DNA of 64,000 bases from Palsa-295 sp963785585 (GCA_963785585.1 CAWAVW010000004.1:1798001-1862000), one strand, 5' to 3'; counted from the stretch's first letter, positions 16,699 to 25,755 are shown. The notes: generated by a model not told the origin, from the letters alone. Numbers and translations: made by a program.

Positions 16699-17205
16699 TT
16701 ACTGCAGTACGGTGGTCAGAGCAGCGCAGGTTCCCACGCCGGTTCCGATTGCCGTGCCCGCCGTGTTGTAGCGGATCACACCCGACTGATCCGAGCAGTA
16801 CGAGGTCGTACCGGTCGAGGTGTTCACTGGCGTCGCGTTCGTTTCGAAGGTCTGGTTCGGCGAAACGGTCGTGCCTGCACCGGTCGCGCCCACCGTGACC
16901 ATCGTGTAGCCCGACTTCGTGCCCGTGGACAGAATCGGGTCGATCAAGCAAGCCGTCGCTGCCGACGGGACGCAACCTGCCGCGCCACCGAGGTTAGCCA
17001 AAGCTGCCGCATAGCCAACGCCCCAGGTCGAGGAATACGTAACCTGAGCCGTCGTGATCGTGCGCACCGAGCCAACCGCCGACGCCTGGTTTGCAGCAAT
17101 GCGGGCGCGGAGCAGGTTCGGGATAGCAATCGCCGCGATGATCAAAATGATCGCAACGACGATCAGCAATTCGATAAGCGAGAAACCCTTCTGGTTCTTC
17201 TTCAT
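16699..17205 (-). CDS. pilA: Type IV major pilin (first of the array, sigma-54 promoter upstream)
   Basis: A 168-residue prepilin with ATG at 17203-17205 and a strong ribosome site (AAGGAGAG) about 9 nt upstream. A short leader MKKNQKG is cut before FSLIELLIVVAIILIIAAIA. Glu5 is present. The C-terminal domain has four cysteines. It follows pilR on the same strand, but a 542-bp gap with a near-consensus sigma-54 promoter lies between them. Strong RBS, own promoter and own terminator make this the best candidate for the major pilin. Confidence 0.96.
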   Translation of the reverse strand: MKKNQKGFSLIELLIVVAIILIIAAIAIPNLLRARIAANQASAVGSVRTITTAQVTYSSTWGVGYAAALANLGGAAGCVPSAATACLIDPILSTGTKSGYTMVTVGATGAGTTVSPNQTFETNATPVNTSTGTTSYCSDQSGVIRYNTAGTAIGTGVGTCAALTTVLQ

Positions 17206-17276
17206 TGATTTTTCTCTCCTTGAGAAAATTCCATCTAAACTCTTGTGTATCCCTGGCGGGGTACAGCCCAGTACAT

Positions 17277-17292
17277 TGCAAGCCCGATGCCA
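17277..17292 (-). promoter_or_regulatory. Sigma-54 (-24/-12) promoter of pilA
   Basis: On the minus strand the sequence reads TGGCATCGGGCTTGCA, which matches the -24/-12 consensus TGGCAC-N5-TTGCW at all but one position, with the correct GG-GC spacing. Transcription would start near 17265, giving a leader of about 60 nt before the pilA ATG. It fits the neighbouring PilR, an NtrC-class activator. Confidence 0.88.
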
Positions 17293-17417
17293 CGCCGCCT
17301 TCCCAAAGTTACTTTCGCGGCACACAGACCTAAACCCTTTCCCAACTTACGTTTAAGCGGAACTGCTTTTGATGCCCCATCGAACTCTCCACTCAATTCT
17401 CCCTCACACACCCCAAA

Positions 17418-17516
17418 AATGACGTTATTTGTCATTCTCGGTTGCCCTAAAGGGCCTGTCACGGCTAGTACCGAGCTACGTTCGCCGTAAGTGTCTCAAC
17501 CAACGGCCAATGTGTC
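17418..17516. promoter_or_regulatory. Candidate PilR enhancer sites
   Basis: An inverted repeat AATGAC-N7-GTCATT lies at 17418-17436, about 135 bp upstream of the sigma-54 promoter. Two GTGTC words lie at 17491-17495 and 17512-17516, 21 bp apart (two helical turns), and a further TGTC lies at 17457-17460. In other bacteria PilR recognises clustered TGTC-type sites upstream of pilA. The assignment is inference from position and motif. Confidence 0.45.
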
Positions 17517-17747
17517 GCGAATCCACCCGAAACACGCCGATCGCTGCCCTTTGGCCAAGCCGCCCATCTACGTCAAGCCGTTAGACTGCGCCTGGCGCGA
17601 TTGGTATGGGGCATTAAGACGCTCGAACAACTCCCCCGCCCAATTTCTTGTCGGATTCCGCATAGGGGCCTAAATCGGCAGCGCGGACGTTATTCATCAG
17701 ATGGCCGACTCCTGATTGAAAACGCGATGTAACAAAATGAATCAAGC
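17517..17747. other. Rest of the pilA-pilR intergenic region
   Basis: About 230 bp between the candidate enhancer sites and the pilR stop. I see no convincing gene, hairpin terminator or repeat here. Confidence 0.5.
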
Positions 17748-19142
17748 CTAGATGCTGTATTTCTTGGCGTAATGGCGGAAAGACCGGTACGACATTTTTA
17801 GCGTCTCGGCGGCTCGCGTGCGCACCCCGCCGGAACGCTCCATCGCCGCCAGCAGGAACGACCGCTCGACCTTCTGGATGTACATTTCCAGATCGAGTCC
17901 GTCATCCGGCAGGATCGAGGCTGCATGCCCGTTCCCGTTCGACTTCGAATGCTCCACTGTGGCCTGGAAGTGATCGCGGATTTTCGCCGGTAGCGACTCC
18001 ACCGAAATGCGCGACGAACTCTCGAGCGCAATCGCCCGCTCGATGGTGTTTTCCAGCTCGCGGACGTTTCCCGGCCAGTCGTACACCTCCAGGCGCCGCA
18101 TCGCTTCCGGCTCGATTCCATCGATCCGTTTGTTCATCGATTTCGAAAACCGGTCCAGAAACGTGCGAACCAGCAGCGGAATGTCTTCCAGGCGTTCGCG
18201 CAGCGACGGCAGATGGATCGGAATGACGCTCAGGCGGTAATACAAATCCTCGCGAAATCTTCCTTCGGCGATTTCCTTGGTGAAGTCTTTGTTGGTGGCC
18301 GCAATCACGCGCACGTCCACGCTGCTTTCTTCGGTGCTGCCGAGCGGGCGGATTTTTCCTTCCTGCAGCACGCGGTAGAGCTTCACCTGCATGGTCAGGC
18401 TCATGTTTCCGATTTCGTCCATGAACAGCGTGCCGCCGTCCGCCGCCTGAAACAATCCCCGGCGGTTTTCGTTCGCGCCGGTGAATGCGCCCTTCATGTA
18501 GCCGAATAATTCCGACTCGAGCAGCGTCTCCGGAAACGCGCCGCAGTTGATGGTGACGAAAGGCTCTTTCGACCGGCTGCTGTTCTCATGAATGGCCCGC
18601 GCCACCAGTTCTTTTCCGGTTCCGCTTTCCCCGGTAATCAGCACGCGGCTGGATTGCGGCGCAATCGTTTCGATCAACTCGAAAAGGCTGCGCATCTTGT
18701 CGCTGGTGCCGACGATCCGGTCAAATCCCGTCAATCGCCGGATCTGCCGCCGCAACTCGCCGGCTTCCTTCTTCACTTTTTGATTTTCCGCGATGCGCTG
18801 CACCGCCGGACGCAGCTCGTCCAGCAGGCGGTCGCCCTTCACCACGTAACGGTCCGCGCCGAAATTCACCGCATCAATCGCCGTATCCACCGTCGGTACG
18901 CCGGTAATCAAAATGAAAATCGTCGAAGGAGAAACTTCTTTCGAATATTGCAGCAGTTCTACGCCATCCATGTCCGGCATGCAGATGTCGGAGATCACAA
19001 TGTCGAAAACCTGCGAAGCCAGACGCCGCTTGGCCGCCTGTCCGCTCGAGGCAACTTCGACCTTGTGCCCTTCTTTGCGGAAACTGATCTCCAAAAGCTC
19101 GGAGATCGACGGTTCGTCGTCAACCACCAGCAAGTGCGCCAT
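17748..19142 (-). CDS. pilR: PilR-like sigma-54-dependent response regulator
   Basis: A 464-residue NtrC-class activator. The receiver domain has the acidic pocket VDDEPS and the phospho-acceptor aspartate in DIVISDICMPDMDG near residue 54. The AAA+ domain has Walker A GESGTGKELVARAIH, the sigma-54 contact loop GAFTGA, Walker B GGTLFMDEIGNM and an arginine finger region (FREDLYYRL). The C-terminal Fis-type helix-turn-helix is RSGGVRTRAAETLKMSYRSF. It starts 6 bp after pilS stops, so the two form a pair. The near-consensus sigma-54 promoter before pilA is the obvious target. Confidence 0.94.
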   Translation of the reverse strand: MAHLLVVDDEPSISELLEISFRKEGHKVEVASSGQAAKRRLASQVFDIVISDICMPDMDGVELLQYSKEVSPSTIFILITGVPTVDTAIDAVNFGADRYVVKGDRLLDELRPAVQRIAENQKVKKEAGELRRQIRRLTGFDRIVGTSDKMRSLFELIETIAPQSSRVLITGESGTGKELVARAIHENSSRSKEPFVTINCGAFPETLLESELFGYMKGAFTGANENRRGLFQAADGGTLFMDEIGNMSLTMQVKLYRVLQEGKIRPLGSTEESSVDVRVIAATNKDFTKEIAEGRFREDLYYRLSVIPIHLPSLRERLEDIPLLVRTFLDRFSKSMNKRIDGIEPEAMRRLEVYDWPGNVRELENTIERAIALESSSRISVESLPAKIRDHFQATVEHSKSNGNGHAASILPDDGLDLEMYIQKVERSFLLAAMERSGGVRTRAAETLKMSYRSFRHYAKKYSI

Positions 19143-19148
19143 GGCGGG

Positions 19149-20831
19149 TTACCCTCTCCCCACCGGACGAAGGCTTTCCGTCCTGGAATCGTTCAGCGGC
19201 AGCGCGGTCGATCGCTCCCGCACGGAAATCGGCAGTTCCACGATGAATTCAGCTCCCTCTTTTTTGTCCGTGCCCAGCCGCACGCGTCCCCGGTGCGCCT
19301 GCAAAATCTGGTACACAATCGCGAGACCCAAACCCGTTCCTCCCGTGAACCCCGACTGGAACGGCTCGAAGATCCGCGTCGCTTCGCGCGAGTCAATTCC
19401 CACGCCCGTATCGCCAATCAGAATGCGCACCCAGGTATCGTCCGCCTCGACGCGAACCGAAAGCGTGCCGCCCTTGGGCATGGCGCGGAGCGCGTTGTTG
19501 CACAAATTCCACAAAACCTGTTTCAGCGCGTCCCGGTCGGCTCGGGCTCTCACATTGCGCACCGCAAACGAACGTTCGATGCGGAACTTGCCCTGCGTGG
19601 CCGCGTCGCGCTCGATCAATAGCAGCGTTTCCTCGATCAGCGGCACCACTTCCAGGTCGGCGAACGCATAGCTTTTTTCGCGCGAGTAGTTCAGAAAATC
19701 GGTGATGATCTGGTTCAGTCGCTGCGATTCACGGCTTACGATATGCACCAGCTTCTTGTCGTCCTCATCGAGCGGCGCAAAACGCGCCAACTCCTTCAGT
19801 GCCCCGGTCATCGCCGTCAGCGGCTGGCGAATTTCGTGCGCAATCGCCGCCGAAAGCCTTCCCAGCGCGGCCATCCGTTCTTTCGTCACCACTTCGCGTT
19901 CCAGGCGCTTCAGCTCCGTCAGATCCTGGAAGTTGTACACAAATCCATTGCTCTGCTTGCCTGCGCTCCGCAGCGGTGAAATCGAAAGTCCCAGGTAGCG
20001 GGTCGCTCCGGTCGCGGTTTTAAACTCGATTTCCCGCCGCGACGCAAGTGGGCTGCCGTGCTGATCGACTTCCACCGGCCAGAATCCCGGAAAAATCGTC
20101 TGCACGAATTCGCCGCGCAAAAGGCCGAGGCCCGACCCCGCAATTTCGGCTCCGGCACGGTTCAATACCAGCACGCGGCCTTCAGAATCGGTGGTCAGCA
20201 AACCGCCGCGCATCGACTCAATAATGTCCTGGTTAAACGCCTGCAGATCCCGCAGCTCATCGCTTTTGGCCTGCAGCTCCACGCCCTTGCGGTTCAGCGA
20301 CTGCGAAAGCAGGCTGCCCAGATACGCCACCGCAAAAAACGCGAAAAAATTGCTGACCAGCCACGAATTGAGCGCCGGCAGAGTCGGCAGCACCGCTCCG
20401 GTGCGGGGCAGGTATCCGTAGTACGTAAGAGCCAGCGTCGCGCACAGCAAACTGAAACTGAGCGCCGCCACCAAAAACACCCCGCGGCGCGTAAACACAA
20501 TGCTCGCCATCAAAATCATCAGCAGGTAGAGCGAAATAAAGTAGCTGTCCTGCGATCCGGTTGCATAGACGACGCCGGAAACCATCAGCAAATCGCAGGC
20601 AATCTGCAACGGCGCGTGCCAGCGCGCTTGCGGAATCCATCGCTGCAGAATCACGTACAGAATCGCAATCGTGTACCACAAAGCGATCAGCGGAATGAAC
20701 GACCGCACCGGAAGCGGCGTGGGCGTCAGTTGGCGCGCCGCGACCACAACGCCCAATAAAAAGGTGATTGCCAGGAAACGGACTCGGCCCAGCCAGGGAA
20801 GCCATTCCACGACGCTCGGTGAGAAAATCAT
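19149..20831 (-). CDS. pilS: PilS-like membrane sensor histidine kinase
   Basis: A 560-residue kinase with six predicted transmembrane helices in the first about 180 residues, then a PAS domain (ESMRGGLLTTDSEGRVLVLN), a HisKA H-box (AAIAHEIRQPLTAM) and an HATPase_c domain (N box NLCNNALRAM, G1 GDTGVGID, G2 GTGLGLAIVYQIL). The frame is open to a GTG at 20954. The ATG at 20829-20831 is preferred because the extra 41 codons cross a repeat-like stretch and lack a ribosome site, while MIFSPSVVEWLPWLGRVRFL matches a normal PilS N terminus. It is expected to sense pilin levels in the membrane and phosphorylate PilR. Confidence 0.93.
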   Translation of the reverse strand: MIFSPSVVEWLPWLGRVRFLAITFLLGVVVAARQLTPTPLPVRSFIPLIALWYTIAILYVILQRWIPQARWHAPLQIACDLLMVSGVVYATGSQDSYFISLYLLMILMASIVFTRRGVFLVAALSFSLLCATLALTYYGYLPRTGAVLPTLPALNSWLVSNFFAFFAVAYLGSLLSQSLNRKGVELQAKSDELRDLQAFNQDIIESMRGGLLTTDSEGRVLVLNRAGAEIAGSGLGLLRGEFVQTIFPGFWPVEVDQHGSPLASRREIEFKTATGATRYLGLSISPLRSAGKQSNGFVYNFQDLTELKRLEREVVTKERMAALGRLSAAIAHEIRQPLTAMTGALKELARFAPLDEDDKKLVHIVSRESQRLNQIITDFLNYSREKSYAFADLEVVPLIEETLLLIERDAATQGKFRIERSFAVRNVRARADRDALKQVLWNLCNNALRAMPKGGTLSVRVEADDTWVRILIGDTGVGIDSREATRIFEPFQSGFTGGTGLGLAIVYQILQAHRGRVRLGTDKKEGAEFIVELPISVRERSTALPLNDSRTESLRPVGRG

Positions 20832-20976
20832 TGAGAGTTCTTTGCGCCTTCGCGCCTCGCGGCGCGAGCGCCGTTCCTGCGCCACCCACAATCCCTGGAT
20901 GGCCGTTGCGGCAAAGGCAGCGGCCGCGAGCGCTTCGGAAGGAAGCGCCCGCACCCAGGCCGCTCGCCCGCCGGGT
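20832..20976. other. Short spacer with repeat-like sequence between pilC and pilS
   Basis: The segment 20836-20870 contains the words TTCTTTGCGCCTTCGCGCC and GCGGCGCGAG, resembling the CTTTGCGCCTTCGCG intergenic repeats seen in many soil bacterial genomes (from memory). It is technically open in the pilS frame, but I treat it as non-coding leader. Confidence 0.4.
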
Positions 20977-22191
20977 TTAGTGGCTTGCCAGCTTGCCGAT
21001 CAACGAGAACAACGGCAAATACATGGAAATCACGATGCCGCCGACCACCACGCCGAGCACCACGATCATGATCGGTTCCATGGCCGTCAAAAGGTCCTTC
21101 ACCGCCGCGTCCACTTCGTCCTCGTAGAAATCCGCGATCTTTTGAAGCATGGCGTCCATCGCGCCGGTCTGTTCGCCGACGCCGATCATCTGGGTCACCA
21201 TGCCGGGGAATACGCTGGTCTCCTTGAGCGGCTCGACCAGCGAACGTCCCGCCTCGACCGCTTTGCGCGTCTGGGTGATCGCTTTTTCGATCACCGCGTT
21301 TCCCGACGTGCGCGCCGTGATGTCCAGCCCTTCCAAAATCGGCACACCGGAAGAAATCAGCGTTCCGAGCGTCCGCGTGAACCGCGCCACCGCGATTTTA
21401 CGCAGCAGCACTCCCACCAGCGGCAGCTTCAGCACCACCGTATCGAGAGCCATGCGGCCCTGCGGCGTCTTGTACCAGGCCTTCATCGCAAACACCCCGC
21501 CGACGAACACCGCGCCGATCAGCAAACCGTAAATACTGCCGACGAAATTGCTCATCCCGATCACGATGCGGGTCGGCAGCGGCAGATCGACGCCCAGGCC
21601 GTTGAACAAGTCGGTGAAAATCGGAACGACCTTCCACAACAGCAAAATGATCACGCCCGCCGCGATGCTCATAACCGCGATCGGGTAGATCGAAGCCGAC
21701 TGCACCGCGCGCTTCAGCTTCACGTTCTTTTCGATGTAGCTCGAAAGGCGCTGCAAAATCGTGTCGAGAATACCGCCCGTCTCGCCGGCCTCGACCATGT
21801 TGTAGTACAGAGGGTCGAAGACCTTTTCGTACTGCTTCATCGAAGCCGAGAGCGTCGCGCCGCCCTCCACCGAGGCGCGCGTGCCGTTCAGGATCTTCTG
21901 GAAGGCTTTGTTTTCCTGCTGCCCCGCCAGAATTTCCAGGCACTGCACCAGCGGCAAGCCGGCGTCGATCATCACCGAGAATTGGCGCGTGAAAATAGCC
22001 AGTTCCTTCGAGGTGACTTTGTTTCCGCCGAACGAGGGAATGTTGAACTCCTTCCCTTTCTCGGAAACTTTGCTGACGTTGATCTGCTCCTTCTTCAACG
22101 TCGCCTGCAGTTCGGCCTTCGTCGCCGCGGTGCGTTCCCCGGTGACGTTGCCCCCTGCTTTATTGGTGCCCTTGTACGTAAATACCGGCAT
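20977..22191 (-). CDS. pilC: Type IV pilus platform protein PilC
   Basis: A 404-residue inner-membrane protein (MPVFTYKGTNKAGGNVTGER) with ATG at 22189-22191 and GGAGGTAA about 8 nt upstream. Two T2SSF domains are clear: FTRQFSVMIDAGLPLVQCLE with EAGETGGILDTILQRL, and FTRTLGTLISSGVPILEGLD with GVGEQTGAMDAMLQKIADFYE. The final helix motif MIVVLGVVVGGIVISMYLPL is typical. It transmits ATPase motion to pilin subunits. It follows pilT by 35 bp. Confidence 0.96.
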   Translation of the reverse strand: MPVFTYKGTNKAGGNVTGERTAATKAELQATLKKEQINVSKVSEKGKEFNIPSFGGNKVTSKELAIFTRQFSVMIDAGLPLVQCLEILAGQQENKAFQKILNGTRASVEGGATLSASMKQYEKVFDPLYYNMVEAGETGGILDTILQRLSSYIEKNVKLKRAVQSASIYPIAVMSIAAGVIILLLWKVVPIFTDLFNGLGVDLPLPTRIVIGMSNFVGSIYGLLIGAVFVGGVFAMKAWYKTPQGRMALDTVVLKLPLVGVLLRKIAVARFTRTLGTLISSGVPILEGLDITARTSGNAVIEKAITQTRKAVEAGRSLVEPLKETSVFPGMVTQMIGVGEQTGAMDAMLQKIADFYEDEVDAAVKDLLTAMEPIMIVVLGVVVGGIVISMYLPLFSLIGKLASH

Positions 22192-22226
22192 GACGTGTTA
22201 CCTCCTGACCTCTCGAGCTTGCGCGC

Positions 22227-23345
22227 TTAGCGCCGTACCGGCGCTCGACTGCCGCCAGCGCCTGGCGTGGTGCTCACCCCGCGATTGATCAAATCCTGCA
22301 ATTCGTCCTGATTCGAACTCCGCGCCAGAGCCGTTTCGAGCGAAATCAGCTTCTGGAAATAGGCGTTCGCCAGGCTCTGATTGAATGTCTGCATGCCCGT
22401 CGTTCCCGTTCCGGTCTGCATCGCCGAATAAATCTGGTGAATCTTGTCTTCGCGAATCAGGTTGCGGATGGCGGCGGTGGGAATCAACACTTCCATCACC
22501 ATGGCCCGGCCGCGGCCGTCGATCTTCGGCAAAAGCGATTGGCAAAGAATTCCCTCGAGCACCATCGAAAGCTGCGCGCGCACTTGCGGCTGCTGGTGCG
22601 CCGGAAAAACGTCCACGATACGGTTGATGGTCGAAACTGCGGAGTTGGTGTGCAGCGTGGCAAACGTCAAGTGGCCGGTTTCCGCGATGCGCAGCGCCGA
22701 TTCAATCGTCTCCAGGTCGCGCATTTCGCCGATCAGCACCACGTCCGGGTCTTCGCGCAACGCGGCGCGCAGCGAAGCCGAAAACGAATGCGTATCGGAG
22801 TGCACTTCGCGCTGGTTCACCAGGCACTTTTTATGGTTGTGCAGGAATTCGATCGGGTCCTCGATCGTGATCATGTGCTCTTCATGCTCGTTATTGATCT
22901 TGTCGAGCATGGCCGCAAGCGTGGTGGACTTGCCCGAACCCGTCGGACCCGTTACCAGAACCAGGCCGCGCGGCTTGTCGCACAATCCCCGAACCACGTT
23001 CGGCAGCGCCAACTGGTCGAAGCTCTTGATTTCCCATGGAATGGTACGGAACACAGCCGCCACGGCGCCGCGCTGGTGAAAGATGTTGCCGCGAAACCGC
23101 GCCAGGCTCTTCAACCCGAACGAAAAGTCCAGCTCCAGGCTTTCTTCCAGGCGGTGCTTCTGCACGTCGGTCAGCACGCTGTAGGCAAGCGCCTTGGTGT
23201 CTGCCGCCGTCAACGGCGGCATATCGAGCGGGCGGAGCTTTCCGTGGACACGGATGCGCGGCGCGCTGTTCGTCGAAAGGTGCAAGTCGCTGCCGCCCAT
23301 CTCGATCATCTTTTTCAGCAATTCGCTTAACGTGATGCCAGCCAT
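22227..23345 (-). CDS. pilT: Pilus retraction ATPase PilT
   Basis: A 372-residue hexameric retraction motor. Visible motifs are the N-terminal MIEMGGSDLHLSTNSAPRIR, Walker A GPTGSGKSTTLAAMLD, Asp box ITIEDPIEFLH, Walker B region IGEMRDLETIESAL and the His box GHLTFATLHTNSA. The PilT-specific AIRNLIREDKIHQI segment is also present. It lacks the N-terminal MshEN domain and the tetracysteine zinc site of PilB, as expected for PilT. AGGAAAAG lies directly before the ATG. pilB ends 22 bp upstream. Confidence 0.97.
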   Translation of the reverse strand: MAGITLSELLKKMIEMGGSDLHLSTNSAPRIRVHGKLRPLDMPPLTAADTKALAYSVLTDVQKHRLEESLELDFSFGLKSLARFRGNIFHQRGAVAAVFRTIPWEIKSFDQLALPNVVRGLCDKPRGLVLVTGPTGSGKSTTLAAMLDKINNEHEEHMITIEDPIEFLHNHKKCLVNQREVHSDTHSFSASLRAALREDPDVVLIGEMRDLETIESALRIAETGHLTFATLHTNSAVSTINRIVDVFPAHQQPQVRAQLSMVLEGILCQSLLPKIDGRGRAMVMEVLIPTAAIRNLIREDKIHQIYSAMQTGTGTTGMQTFNQSLANAYFQKLISLETALARSSNQDELQDLINRGVSTTPGAGGSRAPVRR

Positions 23346-23367
23346 CTTTTCCTCCGCCGATCTCGGA

Positions 23368-25083
23368 CTACAAAACGGTTTCGCGTACCACTTCTTCGAG
23401 CGTGGTGATTCCGAGCGCAGCCTTAATCAGTCCGCTGCGCCGCAAGGTAATCATTCCGGTTTCCAGCGCCTTCTTCTTCAATTCCAGCGCCGAAGCGCCT
23501 ACCAGAATCAGTTCGCGCAGCTCATCGTTGATTTCCATCACTTCGTACAAACCGGCGCGCCCTTTATATCCCGTGTTGTTGCATGTCGCGCAGCCGCGGC
23601 CATGCTGCACTACCGTCGTTTGCGCTTCTTCCTCGGTGTATCCCGCCTCCACCAGCGCCGCGGGCAGCAACTGCATCGGTTCCTTGCAACCCACGCAAAT
23701 CCGCCGGACCAGGCGCTGCGCGCAAATCAGGTTGACCGACGTCGCCACCAGGAACGGCTCAATCCCCATGTTCATCAAACGGCTGATGGTGGACGGCGCA
23801 TCGTTCGTGTGCAGCGTGGACAAAACCAAGTGGCCGGTGAGCGCGGCTTTCACCGCGATTTCCGCGGTTTCAAAGTCTCGAATTTCTCCTACCAGAATGA
23901 TGTTGGGGTCTTGCCGCAGGAAAGCGCGCAGAGCGGACGCGAAGTTCAGCCCGATCTGTTCCTTCATCTGCACCTGGTTGATCCCAGGCAGTTGGAATTC
24001 GACCGGATCTTCGGCCGTCATAATGTTCGTCTCAGTGGTGTTGAGCTTGGCCACCGACGAATACAGCGTGTTCGTTTTTCCCGAACCCGTCGGCCCCGTC
24101 ACCAGCACCATCCCGTAGGGCCGCAAAATCTGCCGCTCGAATTTCACCAGCGATTCGGCTTCGAATCCCAGCTTGGTCATGTCCAGCCGGAGGTTTTCCT
24201 TGTCCAGCAACCGCATGACGATTTTTTCGCCGAACAGCGTCGGCACGGTCGAAACGCGGAAGTCGAGTTCCTTCTTTTTGCCGTCCTTCAAATACTTGAT
24301 CATGATGCGGCCGTCTTGCGGCAGCCGCTTTTCGCTGATGTCCAGCTTGGACATGATCTTGATGCGGCTGGTGATCGCATCCTTCAATTTCAAAGGCGGC
24401 GCCATCACATTCTGCAAAATTCCGTCGATGCGGAAGCGGACCCGGTATTCCTTTTCGTACGGCTCGACGTGAATGTCGCTCGCTCCGCGCTTCACCGCGT
24501 CGGTCAAAATCAGGTTCACCAGCTTGATGATGGGAGCTTCATCGGCGGCCTTTTCCAGCGTCGCCAGGTCCATCTCCGCTTCCTCGGCGGAAAGTTCGAC
24601 CGACGCTTCTTCCCCGGCAAGGTCCTTCATCACCTTGTCGAGTTCTTCCACCGACTCCACATCGCCGTAAAATTTATGAATCGCTTCGCTGATCGCCGTC
24701 TCGGACGCGACCACCGGCTCGACGTTGAAGCCCGTCATGAACTTGATGTCGTCCATGGCGAACACGTTCGTCGGGTCGGTCATCGCGATCGTCAGCGTGG
24801 AGCCCACGCGCGAAAGAGGCACGATCTGGTAGCGGATCGCGGTTTCCTGCGGCACCAGCTTGATCACCGCCGGATCGACCTCATAAAACTTCAAGTTGAT
24901 CGAGGGCACGCCGTACTGGCGGGAAAGGACCGCGGTAATGTCGTCGTCACTCACCAACCCCAGCTTCACAAGACAGGTTCCCAGCCGCCCGCCACTCTTT
25001 TTCTGGTGTTCGAGCGCCTGCTTCAGCTGATCCGCGGAGATCAGACTGTCTTTGACCAGTATTTCGCCGAGCCGTGAAGACAT
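23368..25083 (-). CDS. pilB: Pilus extension ATPase PilB
   Basis: A 571-residue assembly ATPase starting at the ATG at 25081-25083 (MSSRLGEILVKDSLISADQL). The N-terminal MshEN domain spans about residues 1-150; such domains can bind cyclic-di-GMP, but the binding residues were not checked. The core has Walker A GPTGSGKTNTLYSS, Walker B region VGEIRDFETAEIA, His box HLVLSTLHTND and the zinc site (CVGCKEP ... CATCNNTGYKG). It heads the pilB-pilT-pilC-pilS-pilR run. Confidence 0.96.
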   Translation of the reverse strand: MSSRLGEILVKDSLISADQLKQALEHQKKSGGRLGTCLVKLGLVSDDDITAVLSRQYGVPSINLKFYEVDPAVIKLVPQETAIRYQIVPLSRVGSTLTIAMTDPTNVFAMDDIKFMTGFNVEPVVASETAISEAIHKFYGDVESVEELDKVMKDLAGEEASVELSAEEAEMDLATLEKAADEAPIIKLVNLILTDAVKRGASDIHVEPYEKEYRVRFRIDGILQNVMAPPLKLKDAITSRIKIMSKLDISEKRLPQDGRIMIKYLKDGKKKELDFRVSTVPTLFGEKIVMRLLDKENLRLDMTKLGFEAESLVKFERQILRPYGMVLVTGPTGSGKTNTLYSSVAKLNTTETNIMTAEDPVEFQLPGINQVQMKEQIGLNFASALRAFLRQDPNIILVGEIRDFETAEIAVKAALTGHLVLSTLHTNDAPSTISRLMNMGIEPFLVATSVNLICAQRLVRRICVGCKEPMQLLPAALVEAGYTEEEAQTTVVQHGRGCATCNNTGYKGRAGLYEVMEINDELRELILVGASALELKKKALETGMITLRRSGLIKAALGITTLEEVVRETVL

Positions 25084-25462
25084 GGGTATCCAGGGGGCGC
25101 GATACAATTCCGCCCGATGAGGCAGCGTAGCATGTGGCGTCGACAGAAAAGGTCATCGGGTGCGCGGGTCGTGGTGAATCTGCTAACAGTCGATTGGACG
25201 CTAGTAAACCTGCCCCTCGGGACAGGCCATTTTTCGACCCTGTACGGAAGTACAGGTGTAATGCTGTGAGGAACTTACGCCCGCTGTTCGCCTCGGGTCG
25301 CAGACCTATTATTCGCCCAGTTTTTGGGAATTTTTTGCGAGTGCAACTTCCGATCGCGAACGCACCCTCCCGCGACGATGCAAAACCAAAAATACTGGCC
25401 AAAAACTCGCGCGAGACCCTAGCGCCACACGCCGCCACTCTGCTAAAGTAGTCGGGTTCGAC
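25084..25462. other. Intergenic region between pilB and the tRNA genes
   Basis: About 380 bp with no credible gene. It contains a perfect hairpin CCTGTAC-GGAA-GTACAGG (25239-25256) without a U-tract, and a less regular stem (CCTG near 25210, CAGG near 25223) just before it. The promoter of the pilB operon should lie here, but I see no confident -35/-10 or -24/-12 pair. Confidence 0.45.
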
Positions 25463-25538
25463 GGGCGGTTAGCTCAGCGGTTAGAGCGTCCCGCTTACAC
25501 CGGGAAGGTCCGCGGTTCAAATCCGTGACCGCCCACCA
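25463..25538 (+). tRNA. tRNA-Val (anticodon TAC)
   Basis: Complete cloverleaf: acceptor GGGCGGT pairs with ACCGCCC, D arm AGCTCAGCGGTTAGAGC, anticodon stem TCCCG/CGGGA with loop CTTACAC (anticodon TAC), T arm with GGTTCAAATCC, discriminator A and an encoded CCA. Confidence 0.96.
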
Positions 25539-25554
25539 CGCTTTACCCCACGCG

Positions 25555-25631
25555 GGGGACGTAGTTCAGTTGGTTAGAACGCTGCCCTGTCACGGCAGAG
25601 GTCGCGGGTTCGAGTCCCGTCGTCCCCGCCA
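25555..25631 (+). tRNA. tRNA-Asp (anticodon GTC)
   Basis: Complete cloverleaf 16 bp after tRNA-Val: acceptor GGGGACG pairs with CGTCCCC, anticodon stem CTGCC/GGCAG with loop CTGTCAC (anticodon GTC), T arm with GGTTCGAGTCC, discriminator G and encoded CCA. The two tRNAs are probably cotranscribed. Its 3' end faces a degraded integrase and is the likely attachment site of a past integrative element. Confidence 0.96.
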
Positions 25632-25666
25632 TATTTTCAATCACCTACGCTAGACCCTGATAAGAA

Positions 25667-25685
25667 TTTGGGTCCGTTTGGGTCC
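25667..25685. repeat. Short direct repeats between tRNA-Asp and the integrase remnant
   Basis: Two copies of TTTGGGTCC start at 25667 and 25677, one helical turn apart, in the 124-bp gap between tRNA-Asp and the integrase stop codon. This is where arm-type binding sites of tRNA-targeting tyrosine recombinases usually lie. Confidence 0.5.
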
Positions 25686-25755
25686 ACTAAGAACAGAAGC
25701 GCTCCGTCCGCAGCGCGTTTCTCGAACATTTAGAAAACGCGCCCTTCAGCTTCAA

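Noticed and set aside
16613..16975. A 308-residue ORF extending upstream of the middle pilin
   Set aside because: The extra part is another frame of the first pilin gene and crosses its terminator; the pilin starts at 16612.
20832..20954. A 41-residue N-terminal extension of PilS from a GTG start
   Set aside because: There is no ribosome site, the DNA is repeat-like, and the ATG at 20831 gives a normal PilS N terminus.
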